64,000 bases of DNA from Alphaproteobacteria bacterium (GTDB taxonomy: Bacteria; Pseudomonadota; Alphaproteobacteria; Sphingomonadales; Sphingomonadaceae). The notes beneath the pieces are model-generated. The model ran no database searches and was not told the DNA's origin. It was given only the letters and a program-made list of their open reading frames with translations. A program made the position numbers and the translations under genes. Below are positions 51,303 through 60,641 of the stretch, one piece after another (positions within the stretch are counted from its first letter, which is position 1; each line of letters begins with the position of its first letter). The stretch lies in the NCBI GenBank assembly GCA_030431875.1, contig JAUIIG010000001.1, forward strand, positions 101,539 to 165,538, given 5' to 3'.

Positions 51303-52295
51303 CTACGATTCGAAGTCGACCGGATAGGGCTTGAGTTCGCCCGAGGCGTAGCGCTGCTCTAGCCCGGGCGTGCCATTCTCCATCACCATCAGCATGGAGC
51401 GCTTGGGGGCGAAGCCCTGGTGCCGGATATCGGCGGGCATGGCACAAACGTCGCCTGCTTTCATCACGATGCGGCCGCGCGGCGCGCCGGAATTCTTGTC
51501 GGCAATGTTCCAGTGGATCTCGTCGGTGAGCTGGATGAACCACTCGTTGCGGTCGTTCCCGTGGATGACCGGCAACATGTGCTCTTCGGAGGTCACGCAG
51601 CAAATGTTCGCCCGGGTAATCGCGCTGATCGACGGATTCCAGGTGATGTCGGAACGGGCAATGTGATCGAACAGGTTGATGGCGTGCAACTGCCCCTCGA
51701 AGCCCGGCTCGCATTCGATCTCGGGCTGGTCGAACTCCAGGTCCGCAAAGGCGCGGTTGATGCCGAAGCCGTCTGCCTCGGTCCGCACCGACTTGTCGCC
51801 CGGCAAGCCCAGCATACGATCAGCAGCGATGAAGCTGCGCAGTAGCGGGTCCGTACGTTCCTTGCCCTTGGGACCAATGGGGGAACCGGTTTCCAGCGGG
51901 GCGTTGAGCGGATCATAGCCCTCGCTGATCCAGTCCTTCGATATCGTCTCGAACGCTTCGGAAACGGCTTCGGCGGAATAGGTTTCGAGGAAGTCGATGC
52001 CGGCTTCCTTGCAACCACGATCATAGGCTCCGGCGAAAATATCGACCGTGCCATAGTGATTGGTGGTCCCGAAAACATCGTCGAAGAAGATCCAGCCATA
52101 GAAGAAGCCCCAGCCGATATCGCGCACCATGGCGCGCAGGAAGCGGTCGACCTCGATGATATGGCTGCCCTTGGGCCAAGCGACATGGGCGAAATACTCG
52201 TCACGGCTGAAGGTGAAACTGCCAAAGCGGTAGCTGGAGTAGCCGGTGGCTTCGTCAGTGCCGATTTTTTCGACCTTGGCTTCGGTAACGCTCAT
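51303..52295 (-). CDS. Cupin-type large subunit, probable hydroquinone (or hydroxyquinol) ring-cleavage dioxygenase
   Basis: 330 aa, EEHMLPVIHGNDRNEWFIQLTDEIHWNIADKNSGAPRGRIVMKAGDVCAMPADIRHQGFAPKRSMLMVMEN; paired with ~168-aa cupin; ALDH adjacent. Confidence 0.55.
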   Translation of the reverse strand: MSVTEAKVEKIGTDEATGYSSYRFGSFTFSRDEYFAHVAWPKGSHIIEVDRFLRAMVRDIGWGFFYGWIFFDDVFGTTNHYGTVDIFAGAYDRGCKEAGIDFLETYSAEAVSEAFETISKDWISEGYDPLNAPLETGSPIGPKGKERTDPLLRSFIAADRMLGLPGDKSVRTEADGFGINRAFADLEFDQPEIECEPGFEGQLHAINLFDHIARSDITWNPSISAITRANICCVTSEEHMLPVIHGNDRNEWFIQLTDEIHWNIADKNSGAPRGRIVMKAGDVCAMPADIRHQGFAPKRSMLMVMENGTPGLEQRYASGELKPYPVDFES

Positions 52296-52798
52296 TGCAC
52301 CTTCTCCCCGCCCATGACGCAGATCTCGGACCACCGCTTGACCGTTTCGGGGCCTTCTACTGTTTGCAGGACGGCAACTGCCGGCGCGCCGGATACCAGC
52401 TGGTAGGCAGCGCCCTTCGGCAGCAGCACCTGGTGCCCGCGCCGTGCGGTGACGCGGCCCATGTTGGGGCCGTTGGGCTTGGCGCCAAGCTTGATCGCAC
52501 CGCCATCGTGGCTCGGCACCTGGCCGTCCTCAAGCTTCACGAAATGGAAGGTGATCTCGCCATCCATCACGATCGCGAACTCGTCGTGCGGGGCCGCGTA
52601 CCAGCCGGACTCTCCTTCGCTGCGGACCACCTCGGCGGTGTATTCGAGGTTCTGGACTACGGCGACGCGCTCGAACGGCTGCGCTGCGCCGGCGACTTCG
52701 AAGATGTTGGAGAAGGCATATTTGCGCAGGTCGTCATCGAGCTCGATCACGCCTTTTTCGTAGTTGTCGAGCGAGCCTACGCGCGTCTTGTAAGCCAT
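52292..52798 (-). CDS. Cupin-type small subunit of the putative dioxygenase
   Basis: MAYKTRVGSLDNYEKGVIELDDD...APHDEFAIVMDGEITFHFVKLED...GHQVLLPKGAAYQLVSG; only the C-terminal third of track ORF 52292-54244 is real; overlaps large subunit start. Confidence 0.6.
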   Translation of the reverse strand: MAYKTRVGSLDNYEKGVIELDDDLRKYAFSNIFEVAGAAQPFERVAVVQNLEYTAEVVRSEGESGWYAAPHDEFAIVMDGEITFHFVKLEDGQVPSHDGGAIKLGAKPNGPNMGRVTARRGHQVLLPKGAAYQLVSGAPAVAVLQTVEGPETVKRWSEICVMGGEKVQ

Positions 52799-52948
52799 AT
52801 CCCACCTCTCCCCCAGCGTGGCCTTTGTCGGCCATCGAAAGGAGAAGCTAACACCAGGTATCGGCTCCTCGCAATGGGGCAGTGCGCTTGACGCTTTGGC
52901 CCCCAGCAAGCAGGGAGCAGCGACAAGTTCCGAGGAGAGGACACCGCC

Positions 52949-54370
52949 TTGCAGACCGACACCCGCCATTACATCGACGGCCAATGGGTCGACCGGCCCA
53001 ATGCCGAGCTTATCCCTGTTACCAATCCGGCGACTGAAGAGGTGTTCGGGCAGATCGGTGCAGGTACCTTGGAGGATGTCGACCTGGCTATGGCTGCCGC
53101 GCGACGCGCCTTCGACAGTTTCTCGCAAACCAGTGTTGCCGATCGCATTGCCTTGCTTGAACGGATCCGCGACCTGCTGGAAGAACGCACCGAAGAGTTC
53201 GCGCAGGCCATAACGCAAGAGATGGGCGCGGCGATCACCTTCTCTCGCGCGGGACAGGTGCATTTCGGTATCGAGCACGTCCGCGCAGCGATCGAAGTGC
53301 TGCAGGAGTTCGCCTGGCAGGAAGAGATCCACGGCATCACCGTGCGCAAGGAGCCGATCGGCGTCGTCTCGATGATCACGCCGTGGAACTGGCCGCTCTA
53401 CCAGATCACCGCCAAGCTGGCCCCGGCGCTGGCAGCGGGCTGCACCATGGTGCTGAAGCCCAGCGAGCTTTCCCCCTTCACCGCGCAACTGTGGGCGCAG
53501 GTGGTGCATGATGCGGGCGTTCCCGCGGGCGTGATCAACGTGGTTCACGGAACCGGCGAAGTGGTGGGCGAGGCGCTGGCCGCGCACCCTGAAGCCGACA
53601 TGGTCAGCTTTACCGGCTCGACCCGCGCAGGCGTGCTGGTGGCGCAGGCTGCCGCGCCGACGGTGAAGCGCGTGGTGCAGGAACTGGGCGGCAAGTCGCC
53701 CAACGTCTTCCTCGATGACGCCGATTTCGCCGATGCCGTGCCCAAGGGCGTGCTGGGCGCAATGCGCAATGTCGGCCAATCCTGCGCTGCCCCCACCCGG
53801 ATGGTGGTTCCCCGATCGCGGCTGGCCGAGGTCGAGGGACTCGCGGCCGCCGCAGCCAACGGCATTGTCGTAACCGATCCGCGGGACGAGAATGCCTTCA
53901 TCGGACCGCTCGCCAATGCCGCGCAATTCGACAAGGTGCAGGGGCTGATCCAGGTCGGTATGGAGGAAGGGGCCAAGTTGCTGTGTGGTGGCCTTGGGCG
54001 CCCGCAGGGCCTCAATCGCGGTTTCTTCGTGCGCCCCACCATCTTCTCCGAAGTGACACCAGACATGCGCATCGCGCAGGAGGAGATCTTCGGGCCGGTG
54101 CTGGTGATCCAGGCCTACGAGGACGAGGAAGACGCAATTCGCATCGCCAATGCCACCAGCTATGGCCTCAGCAGCCACGTGCAGTCCGGCGACCACGAAC
54201 GCGCCCGACGCGTGGCTGGCCGCATCCGGGCGGGGCAGGTGCACATCAACTACCCGGCATGGTCACGGCATGCGCCGTTTGGCGGCTACAAGATGAGCGG
54301 CAACGGGCGCGAATACGGCTATTTTGCGGTCGAGGAGTACTGTGAGGTCAAGGCTATCCTCGGCTACTGA
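52949..54370 (+). CDS. Aldehyde dehydrogenase (TTG start)
   Basis: VVSMITPWNWPLYQITAKLAPALAAGCTMVLKPSE, FTGSTRAGVLVAQAAA, VVQELGGKSPNVFLDDAD, NVGQSCAAPTR. Confidence 0.93.
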   Translation: MQTDTRHYIDGQWVDRPNAELIPVTNPATEEVFGQIGAGTLEDVDLAMAAARRAFDSFSQTSVADRIALLERIRDLLEERTEEFAQAITQEMGAAITFSRAGQVHFGIEHVRAAIEVLQEFAWQEEIHGITVRKEPIGVVSMITPWNWPLYQITAKLAPALAAGCTMVLKPSELSPFTAQLWAQVVHDAGVPAGVINVVHGTGEVVGEALAAHPEADMVSFTGSTRAGVLVAQAAAPTVKRVVQELGGKSPNVFLDDADFADAVPKGVLGAMRNVGQSCAAPTRMVVPRSRLAEVEGLAAAAANGIVVTDPRDENAFIGPLANAAQFDKVQGLIQVGMEEGAKLLCGGLGRPQGLNRGFFVRPTIFSEVTPDMRIAQEEIFGPVLVIQAYEDEEDAIRIANATSYGLSSHVQSGDHERARRVAGRIRAGQVHINYPAWSRHAPFGGYKMSGNGREYGYFAVEEYCEVKAILGY

Positions 54371-54498
54371 ACACGGCGCCGAAAGGCACGCTCTGGCGTT
54401 CGCTTCGATCCGCTCTTGGTCGTGCAGGAGCAACCAATCCAGCCACCGGGCTGAAGCAATCGCGGCTGCAGATCGCGGTGATGTCCTGCTGAGGGTGC

Positions 54499-54574
54499 TG
54501 GTGCCGCTTACAGGACTCGAACCTGTGACCCCATCATTACGAATGATGTGCTCTACCAACTGAGCTAAAGCGGC
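54499..54574 (-). tRNA. tRNA-Thr (CGT anticodon)
   Basis: Minus: GCCGCTTTAGCTCAGTTGGTAGAGCACATCATTCGTAATGATGGGGTCACAGGTTCGAGTCCTGTAAGCGGCACCA. Confidence 0.95.
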
Positions 54575-54579
54575 GCTTC

Positions 54580-54653
54580 TGGAGGCCCGAGCCGGAATCG
54601 AACCGGCGTGCAAGGATTTGCAGTCCTCTGCGTAACCACTCCGCCATCGGGCC
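54580..54653 (-). tRNA. tRNA-Cys (GCA anticodon)
   Basis: Minus: GGCCCGATGGCGGAGTGGTTACGCAGAGGACTGCAAATCCTTGCACGCCGGTTCGATTCCGGCTCGGGCCTCCA. Confidence 0.95.
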
Positions 54654-54753
54654 TCGCGAAGGCGCGCCACCTAGCCCAGCATTCGCCGGTGTGCAATGCT
54701 AATCCTTGGGCCCTTCCTTGCTGCATGCGCAATGGCACGATAGACCGCCGTCC

Positions 54754-56235
54754 ATGGCGAACGACAAAGTCAAATTGCAGCGCGTCGAGGGGCACCAGGA
54801 AGAACGCTTCCTCGGCTCCGATGTATTCTCCAGTGATTCGCGCAACCTGCCACCGCCCAATGGCAGCGGAACCGTGCGCGAAGACGCGCGCGATATCGAT
54901 ATCTACCACAAGTGCGACGTCGCCGTGATCGGGGGCGGTCCGGCAGGCTGCGCGGCGGCATGGGCTGCGGCGAAGGCGGGTGCGGATGTCTGCCTGCTGG
55001 AGCGCTACAATTGCCTCGGCGGGCTTTCGACCGGCGGCCTCGTCATGTGGATAGACCGCATGACCGACTGGCAGGGCAACCACGTCATCCAGGGATTCGC
55101 GCGCCACTTCATCGACCGCATGCCGCCTGAGGCCGTGGCTGGCCCTCCACGCGAGGATTGGGGCAGCCAGGACCCGGCCAAGTTCGCTTACTGGGGCCAG
55201 CGCACCACCGCCTTCCACGGCATCGTGCAATGGGCGCCCACGCTCGATCCGGAGCGGATGAAGCTGAACAACCAGGAGATGCTGTTGGAGGCGGGAGTGC
55301 GGATCGTGTTCCACGCCTGGGCCGCGCGGCCGCTGGTGGAAGACGGGCAGGCCAAAGGCGCCATTTTCGAGAGCAAGATGGGCCGCCATGCGCTGATGGC
55401 CAAGGTGGTGATCGACACTACCGGTGACGGCGACATGTTCGCGCGCGCCGGGGCGGAGTTCGACACCGATATCGAGGAAGGCGACGTCCACCACTCGATG
55501 AACACCGGCTGGGTGCTGGGCGGCGTAAACATGGACCGCTGGATCGACTGGAAGGTGCACCATCCCGACGAGCTGCGCCAGTTCATGGAGCGCGGGCGCG
55601 AGGAGCTGGGATACTTCCAGACCCCCTATGTCAGCTGGCGGCCGGATATCGCGCTATTCCTCGGGCCGCGGCAGAGCGGGCTCTCGGCGCTGGACGTCGA
55701 TGACCAGACCGAGGTCGAGATCCGCAGCCACCGGCTGATGGAAGGCCACTGCCAGTTCTTCCGCAAGCATGCGCCCGGTTTCGAGAACGTCTATTCGCTG
55801 CAAAGCGCCAGCCAGCTGGGCGTGCGCCATACGCGGCGGCTGGCGGGTCTCGGGCGGATCGAGCGGAAGGATTGGGGTGATGCCAATCCGGTGGCGGACG
55901 AGGTTGGTGTATCACCTTCGCTCAGTCCGAAGTTCCCGGTGGTATCGGTGCCCTATGGTTCGCTGGTCCCGCGAGCGCTCGACGGTCTATTGGTTGGCGG
56001 GCGGCACATCTCCTGCGACGCCAACAGCCACGGCTTCATGCGCGAAATCCCGCAATGCTGGCTTACCGGTCAAGCCGCGGGCGTAGGCGCTGCCATCGCT
56101 GCCGACCAGGGCGTCCAGCCGCGAGAGGTGGACGTTGATGCCATCCGCAAGGTCCTGCGTGAACAGGGCGCGCACCTGCACGATGATGCGGCCGTGTCCG
56201 CCATGCGCGATGCTGTGAAAGTCCCGGCAGAATAG
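54754..56235 (+). CDS. FAD-dependent oxidoreductase
   Basis: CDVAVIGGGPAGCAAAWAAAKAGADVCLLERYNCLGGLSTGGLV (PF12831-like). Confidence 0.85.
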   Translation: MANDKVKLQRVEGHQEERFLGSDVFSSDSRNLPPPNGSGTVREDARDIDIYHKCDVAVIGGGPAGCAAAWAAAKAGADVCLLERYNCLGGLSTGGLVMWIDRMTDWQGNHVIQGFARHFIDRMPPEAVAGPPREDWGSQDPAKFAYWGQRTTAFHGIVQWAPTLDPERMKLNNQEMLLEAGVRIVFHAWAARPLVEDGQAKGAIFESKMGRHALMAKVVIDTTGDGDMFARAGAEFDTDIEEGDVHHSMNTGWVLGGVNMDRWIDWKVHHPDELRQFMERGREELGYFQTPYVSWRPDIALFLGPRQSGLSALDVDDQTEVEIRSHRLMEGHCQFFRKHAPGFENVYSLQSASQLGVRHTRRLAGLGRIERKDWGDANPVADEVGVSPSLSPKFPVVSVPYGSLVPRALDGLLVGGRHISCDANSHGFMREIPQCWLTGQAAGVGAAIAADQGVQPREVDVDAIRKVLREQGAHLHDDAAVSAMRDAVKVPAE

Positions 56236-56350
56236 GGTTGCTACCGCGTTAAGCGCGAAAAGCTGCACGTCCTTAGCCGTCGCGGTGAAGGCCTGTTAAA
56301 CATCTTGCTGCTAAAGGCTCTTGCGAACACGAGGCAAGGGCTCCCCGCAG

Positions 56351-56638
56351 ATGGTCACACAGGTCCAGGAACGGCGCGAATGGGTGCGTGTGAAAGTGCG
56401 CGCCAAGACCGGCGGTTCGAGCGATCTCGAAGTTCTCGATATTTCCCAAGGCGGGTGCATGGTCGATTTCCATGGCTCCGCTGCACGACCCGGCGAACGG
56501 GTATTGGTGACCTTGCCAGGACTCTCCGCACTCAGCGGGGAGCTGGTCTGGGTCGAGGATGGACGCGCCGGCATCGCTTTCGAGACCCCGCTGCACGAGA
56601 CGGTGTTCGATCGGCTGCGCAGCCTTATGGCCGCCTAG
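56351..56638 (+). CDS. PilZ-domain protein
   Basis: RREWVR (RxxxR) and LDISQGGCMVDF (DxSxxG) c-di-GMP motifs. Confidence 0.82.
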   Translation: MVTQVQERREWVRVKVRAKTGGSSDLEVLDISQGGCMVDFHGSAARPGERVLVTLPGLSALSGELVWVEDGRAGIAFETPLHETVFDRLRSLMAA

Positions 56639-56655
56639 CGCAGGCGCGCCGGAAC

Positions 56656-58317
56656 CTACTTCTTTTCCGGAATCAGTACCCCGCCGGTCGGCATGGGTCG
56701 CACGGTCTCGCGGAAGTTGCGCAGATAGCCGGTGGCCTCGGTGCGGAAGCCGGGGCTGGTGCGTTGGGCCAGTTCCTCCAGCGGCACGTCGAGATCTATC
56801 GAGCGGTTTTCTACCGAAATGCGCACCGTGTCGCCATCGCGTACCAGGCCGATGGGTGAACCCTCCTCGGCCGCTTCAGGGTGGACTTCAGCCACGGTGA
56901 GGCCCTTCAGGCACAGGCCCGAAAGCTGGCCGTCAGTGACAAAGGCCGTGGTCTTGGCAAGGCCTGCAGCATCGAGTGCAAACAGGATCAGGCTGGCACC
57001 GCCGCCCATGGCCGGGCCGCCGCGCAGGCCCTGGTTGCGGCTGATCACCACGTCACCGTCCTTGATCTCGCCCGCTTCGATGGCCTTCATGCAGCTCTGC
57101 GTGTCCTCGAACACGCGTGCGGTACCGGTGAATTCCTCGGGCCGTGATCCGTCGCGAACACCCAGGCGCACGACGGCGGTGTCCGCCAGGCTGCCCTTGA
57201 GGATGGCGATGCTCGGCCCCTTGCTGAAGGGCGCGTCGAGCGGCTGGATCACCTCCGGCCCTTCGATCTCATAGTCGGCGAGGTTCTCGCCCAGCGTCTT
57301 GCCGGTGCAGGTCATGGCCTCGGGGCTGATGCGGCTTTCGAGGCGCTTGAGCACGGCGCGCGCGCCGCCTGCATCCTCGAACTGTTCGATGCGGATGTTG
57401 CCGGTGGGGCGCACCGGACTGAGCACGGGAACGTCGCTCATCTCCTCCCACAGGGCGAAGACATCGACACCGTTCTCGGCTTCGATGGCGGTGGCCTGCA
57501 GGTGCTTGATCGCGTTGATACTGCCGCTGACCGCCAGCACAGTGGCGACGGCATTGCGGAAAGCGCCTTCGGTCAAAATGTCCCGCGGCAGGAGCTGCTC
57601 GTTCACCATTTCCACGATGCGGTGACCGGCGGCCCTGGCATTGGCCTGCATCTTGGGGCTGTTGCCGCGCACCGGCGCGTGGCCGGGCAGGGCCATGCCC
57701 AGCGCCTCGACCACCGAATGCATGGTGTTGGCCGTGGCCATGCCGGCGCAGACACCGGGGCCCATGATGGCGTTCTCTGCCATGTCGGGGATGGGGAACT
57801 TGGGTTCCTTACCGAAGATCGCGCCGACCTGTCCGGACCACACGTCTTCAACGTCCACCGGCTCGCCGTCGATCTCGCCCGCCTGCTGGTAGCCGCCAAT
57901 GACGAGGATCGTCGGGATGTTGAGCCGCGCGGCGGCCATCAGGTGACCCGGCGGGGTCTTGTCGCAGGAGGTAAGGCAGATCATGCCGTCGAGCAGCGCG
58001 CCTTCCACCTGCACTTCGATATCGTTGGCGATGATGTCGCGGCCAGCAAGGATATAGCTGCCCGCCTTGGCGGCTCCGGTGATGAAATCGCTCGGGGCAG
58101 AGGTGCGCACCTCGAACGGCACGCCGCCTGCTTCACGAATGGCTTCCTTCACCATCTTGGCGATGCCATCGAGGTGGGCATAGCAGATCGCCAGCTCGCT
58201 GGAGGAGTTCACCACCGCGATCTTGGGCTTTTCCATGTCCTCTTTCGACAGGCCCAGCGCGCGCCAGTTCGCACGGCGACCGGGATTGTTGGCGGCAAGA
58301 CTGCGCAGTTTGACCAT
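56656..58317 (-). CDS. IlvD/Edd-family dehydratase
   Basis: ICLTSCDKTPPGHLMAAARLNIPTILVIGG, GVCAGMATANTMHSVVEALGMALPG, FVTDGQLSG. Confidence 0.88.
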   Translation of the reverse strand: MVKLRSLAANNPGRRANWRALGLSKEDMEKPKIAVVNSSSELAICYAHLDGIAKMVKEAIREAGGVPFEVRTSAPSDFITGAAKAGSYILAGRDIIANDIEVQVEGALLDGMICLTSCDKTPPGHLMAAARLNIPTILVIGGYQQAGEIDGEPVDVEDVWSGQVGAIFGKEPKFPIPDMAENAIMGPGVCAGMATANTMHSVVEALGMALPGHAPVRGNSPKMQANARAAGHRIVEMVNEQLLPRDILTEGAFRNAVATVLAVSGSINAIKHLQATAIEAENGVDVFALWEEMSDVPVLSPVRPTGNIRIEQFEDAGGARAVLKRLESRISPEAMTCTGKTLGENLADYEIEGPEVIQPLDAPFSKGPSIAILKGSLADTAVVRLGVRDGSRPEEFTGTARVFEDTQSCMKAIEAGEIKDGDVVISRNQGLRGGPAMGGGASLILFALDAAGLAKTTAFVTDGQLSGLCLKGLTVAEVHPEAAEEGSPIGLVRDGDTVRISVENRSIDLDVPLEELAQRTSPGFRTEATGYLRNFRETVRPMPTGGVLIPEKK

Positions 58318-58330
58318 TGGGGATCTGTTC

Positions 58331-59734
58331 CTATTCGGCGGGTTGTGCGGCGGGTGCGCTCTGGCTCTGGGGCAGGCGCTTCACGAAGACGGACAGCGCC
58401 AGGATGCAGACCACGATCCCCGCCAGGCAGAAAGCGGTGAAGACATAGCCCTCGCGCGCGCCGGACGCGCCTTGCAGGAAGCCCGCGCCGGAGCCGATGA
58501 AAGGTGCCGAAACGGCGCCGAACTTGGCCATGAAGCTGGCCCAGCCGCCGCCGAAGCTGCGCACCGCGCTGGGGTAATAGACGCTGGTGATCGAAATCAC
58601 TGCTGCGTGGCCTGCACCGACGAAGATCGCACCGATCAGCAGGACGGCAGCCAGTTCTGCGCCGCCGGCAACATAGCCGGTGCCTACCAGCAAGGCGATG
58701 GGGATGCCGGCCAGCGGTGCCAGCGCAATCCAGCCCGGGCCGCGTTTCTCGGTCATGGCCAGCAGCACCACGCCGCCGATGGCGCCCACGATGCCGCTTG
58801 CGCCCGCCAGCCACGCGGCATCCTCGCGAGCGAGGCCGAGTGCTTCCATGAACAGCACGCCGTAAGCGTTCTTCAGGTAGATCGCCACGCTGGAGAAGAA
58901 GTAGGCAGCCCAGATCAGCGGGGTGACAAACAGCAGCGCTCCCACGAACAGTTCACGCCACTTCTTGAACGGATTCTCGCTCTTGGTGGTCTCGCGTTCG
59001 TCGCTTAGGGCGAAGTGGTCGTAGGCGGCGAGGTCGGCAGACTTGTCGAAGCGCGCCAGGGCCATGCGGATGCGCTCGGGCGACTTGCCCTTGGCGGTCA
59101 GCCAACGGCCGCTTTCCGGCAGGGTGAACAGCAGGATCACGGCGAAGACGCCGGTCATGGCGCCGCAGACCCAGAAGATGCCCTGCCAGCCCCAGCCAAG
59201 GCCGGTTTCCGGCGCCACCCAGTTGGCGATGGGGGCTGCCGAGGAGGCGCCGAAGCTGAAGCCCAGCATGATGATCGTCACGCTGGTGGCGCGCATGGAC
59301 TTGGGCATGCCTTCGATACTGAGGGCCCAGACCGGTGCCAGCAGGCCGCCAATGGCAAGGCCTGATACGAAGCGCAGTATTGTCACCATTTCCGGTGTTG
59401 TCGCAAAGCCGACCGAGGTGGTGAGGATTGCGCTGCCGAAGGTGCAAGCGATGATCACCGGCCGTCGTCCGATGCGATCCGCGATATAGGCGCCGAAAAG
59501 CGATCCGATCATCTGCCCGGCGTTGCCGGCAGCGGCTAGCCAGGCGGTGGCGTCGTCATCCACGCCCCATTCGTCACGAATGTAAGGCAGGGCATAGGGC
59601 AGGGCGGTAAAGTCCTGCCCGTCGAAGAATGTCACGAGACTGCACAGGATCAGCAGGTAGACATGATAGCGGTTGAAACCGCGATCTTGCAGGAACTGCG
59701 ATACGTCCAGCGTGCGTCCAGCCGCTGTGGCCAT
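58331..59734 (-). CDS. MFS transporter
   Basis: 12-TM pattern; GSLFGAYIADRIGRRPVIIACT, GLAIGGLLAPVWALSIEGMPKSMRATSV. Confidence 0.9.
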   Translation of the reverse strand: MATAAGRTLDVSQFLQDRGFNRYHVYLLILCSLVTFFDGQDFTALPYALPYIRDEWGVDDDATAWLAAAGNAGQMIGSLFGAYIADRIGRRPVIIACTFGSAILTTSVGFATTPEMVTILRFVSGLAIGGLLAPVWALSIEGMPKSMRATSVTIIMLGFSFGASSAAPIANWVAPETGLGWGWQGIFWVCGAMTGVFAVILLFTLPESGRWLTAKGKSPERIRMALARFDKSADLAAYDHFALSDERETTKSENPFKKWRELFVGALLFVTPLIWAAYFFSSVAIYLKNAYGVLFMEALGLAREDAAWLAGASGIVGAIGGVVLLAMTEKRGPGWIALAPLAGIPIALLVGTGYVAGGAELAAVLLIGAIFVGAGHAAVISITSVYYPSAVRSFGGGWASFMAKFGAVSAPFIGSGAGFLQGASGAREGYVFTAFCLAGIVVCILALSVFVKRLPQSQSAPAAQPAE

Positions 59735-59806
59735 CGACCCTCTACCTCTCACCCATTTGATTTTGTCCGGCAGAGCCTAGTGCGCATTGGGCCAGCGCGC
59801 CAGCCC

Positions 59807-60628
59807 CTAGCTGGCATCCTCTTCGGCCCAGTTGAGCTCGCGCAGGTAACGATCGAGATTGTCGGCTTTCGGCGCATTTCCGCGGAACATCAGCGGCCGG
59901 TCGTCGGCGAGGCGATAGCCGCCCTCGGGAGCCGTTTCGACCAGCGCCTCGCAACCGGCCAGCGCCAGTTTCGAACGCAGGCGCGAGACGTGGACCTCGA
60001 CGCTGTTCGTCTCCGGCTCATGGTTGATGCGCCAGACATCGGCGAGCAGCTGCTTGCGCGTTACCCGCTCGCCGGGATTGTCCGACAGCCGCCACAGCAG
60101 TCCGAACTCGCGCGGGTGCAGGCCCAGCCAGTGTCCGGCGATCCGGGCGTCGCGGTGGAACAGGTCCAGCGTCAGCTCGCCAAGGTCGCGCCAGCGCGGC
60201 AGCATGCCGAACATGTCCGCCACCCGCTCGGCGCGGGCGTGCAGCTCACGCAGGCTGGTATCGGCGGACAGGGCCTCGGCCACGCCAAGCGAAAGCAGCT
60301 GCGCGCGCTCGGCAGGCTCTTCCACGCCCAGCATCAGCAGGCGCCAGGCGGGACGGTCAGCTTCTGCCAGGGCATGGCGTTCATGTGCGGCAATGTGACG
60401 GGTATCGCAGACGAGCACGTGCCGGCATTCAGCACGGCAGCCGCCCTCGCCGCGGCACAGGTCCCAGCCGGTGCGGCGCAAGTCCCACTGCTCGGGAGGC
60501 TCCTGTGTGCCGGCAATCCACCCGAAAAACGCCAATAGCGACTCCGTCTCTTTGCCCCTTCGAGACAAGGCAGCAGTATTGGCAGCCCGATGCAATTGCG
60601 TAGTCAACACAATACACCGGGCGGCCAA
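59807..60628 (-). CDS. Winged-helix (OmpR-type) regulator with Cys-rich N-terminal region
   Basis: HPREFGLLWRLSDNPGERVTRKQLLADVWRINHEPETNSVEVHVSRLRSKLALAG...GGYRL; N-terminal CRGEGGCRAECRHVLVC. Confidence 0.8.
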   Translation of the reverse strand: MAARCIVLTTQLHRAANTAALSRRGKETESLLAFFGWIAGTQEPPEQWDLRRTGWDLCRGEGGCRAECRHVLVCDTRHIAAHERHALAEADRPAWRLLMLGVEEPAERAQLLSLGVAEALSADTSLRELHARAERVADMFGMLPRWRDLGELTLDLFHRDARIAGHWLGLHPREFGLLWRLSDNPGERVTRKQLLADVWRINHEPETNSVEVHVSRLRSKLALAGCEALVETAPEGGYRLADDRPLMFRGNAPKADNLDRYLRELNWAEEDAS

Positions 60629-60641
60629 TGATGGCGGGCGC

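Noticed and set aside
52292-54244. 650-aa minus-strand ORF as a single gene
   Set aside because: Only the last 168 codons (from 52798) look coding; the remainder is antisense to the aldehyde dehydrogenase
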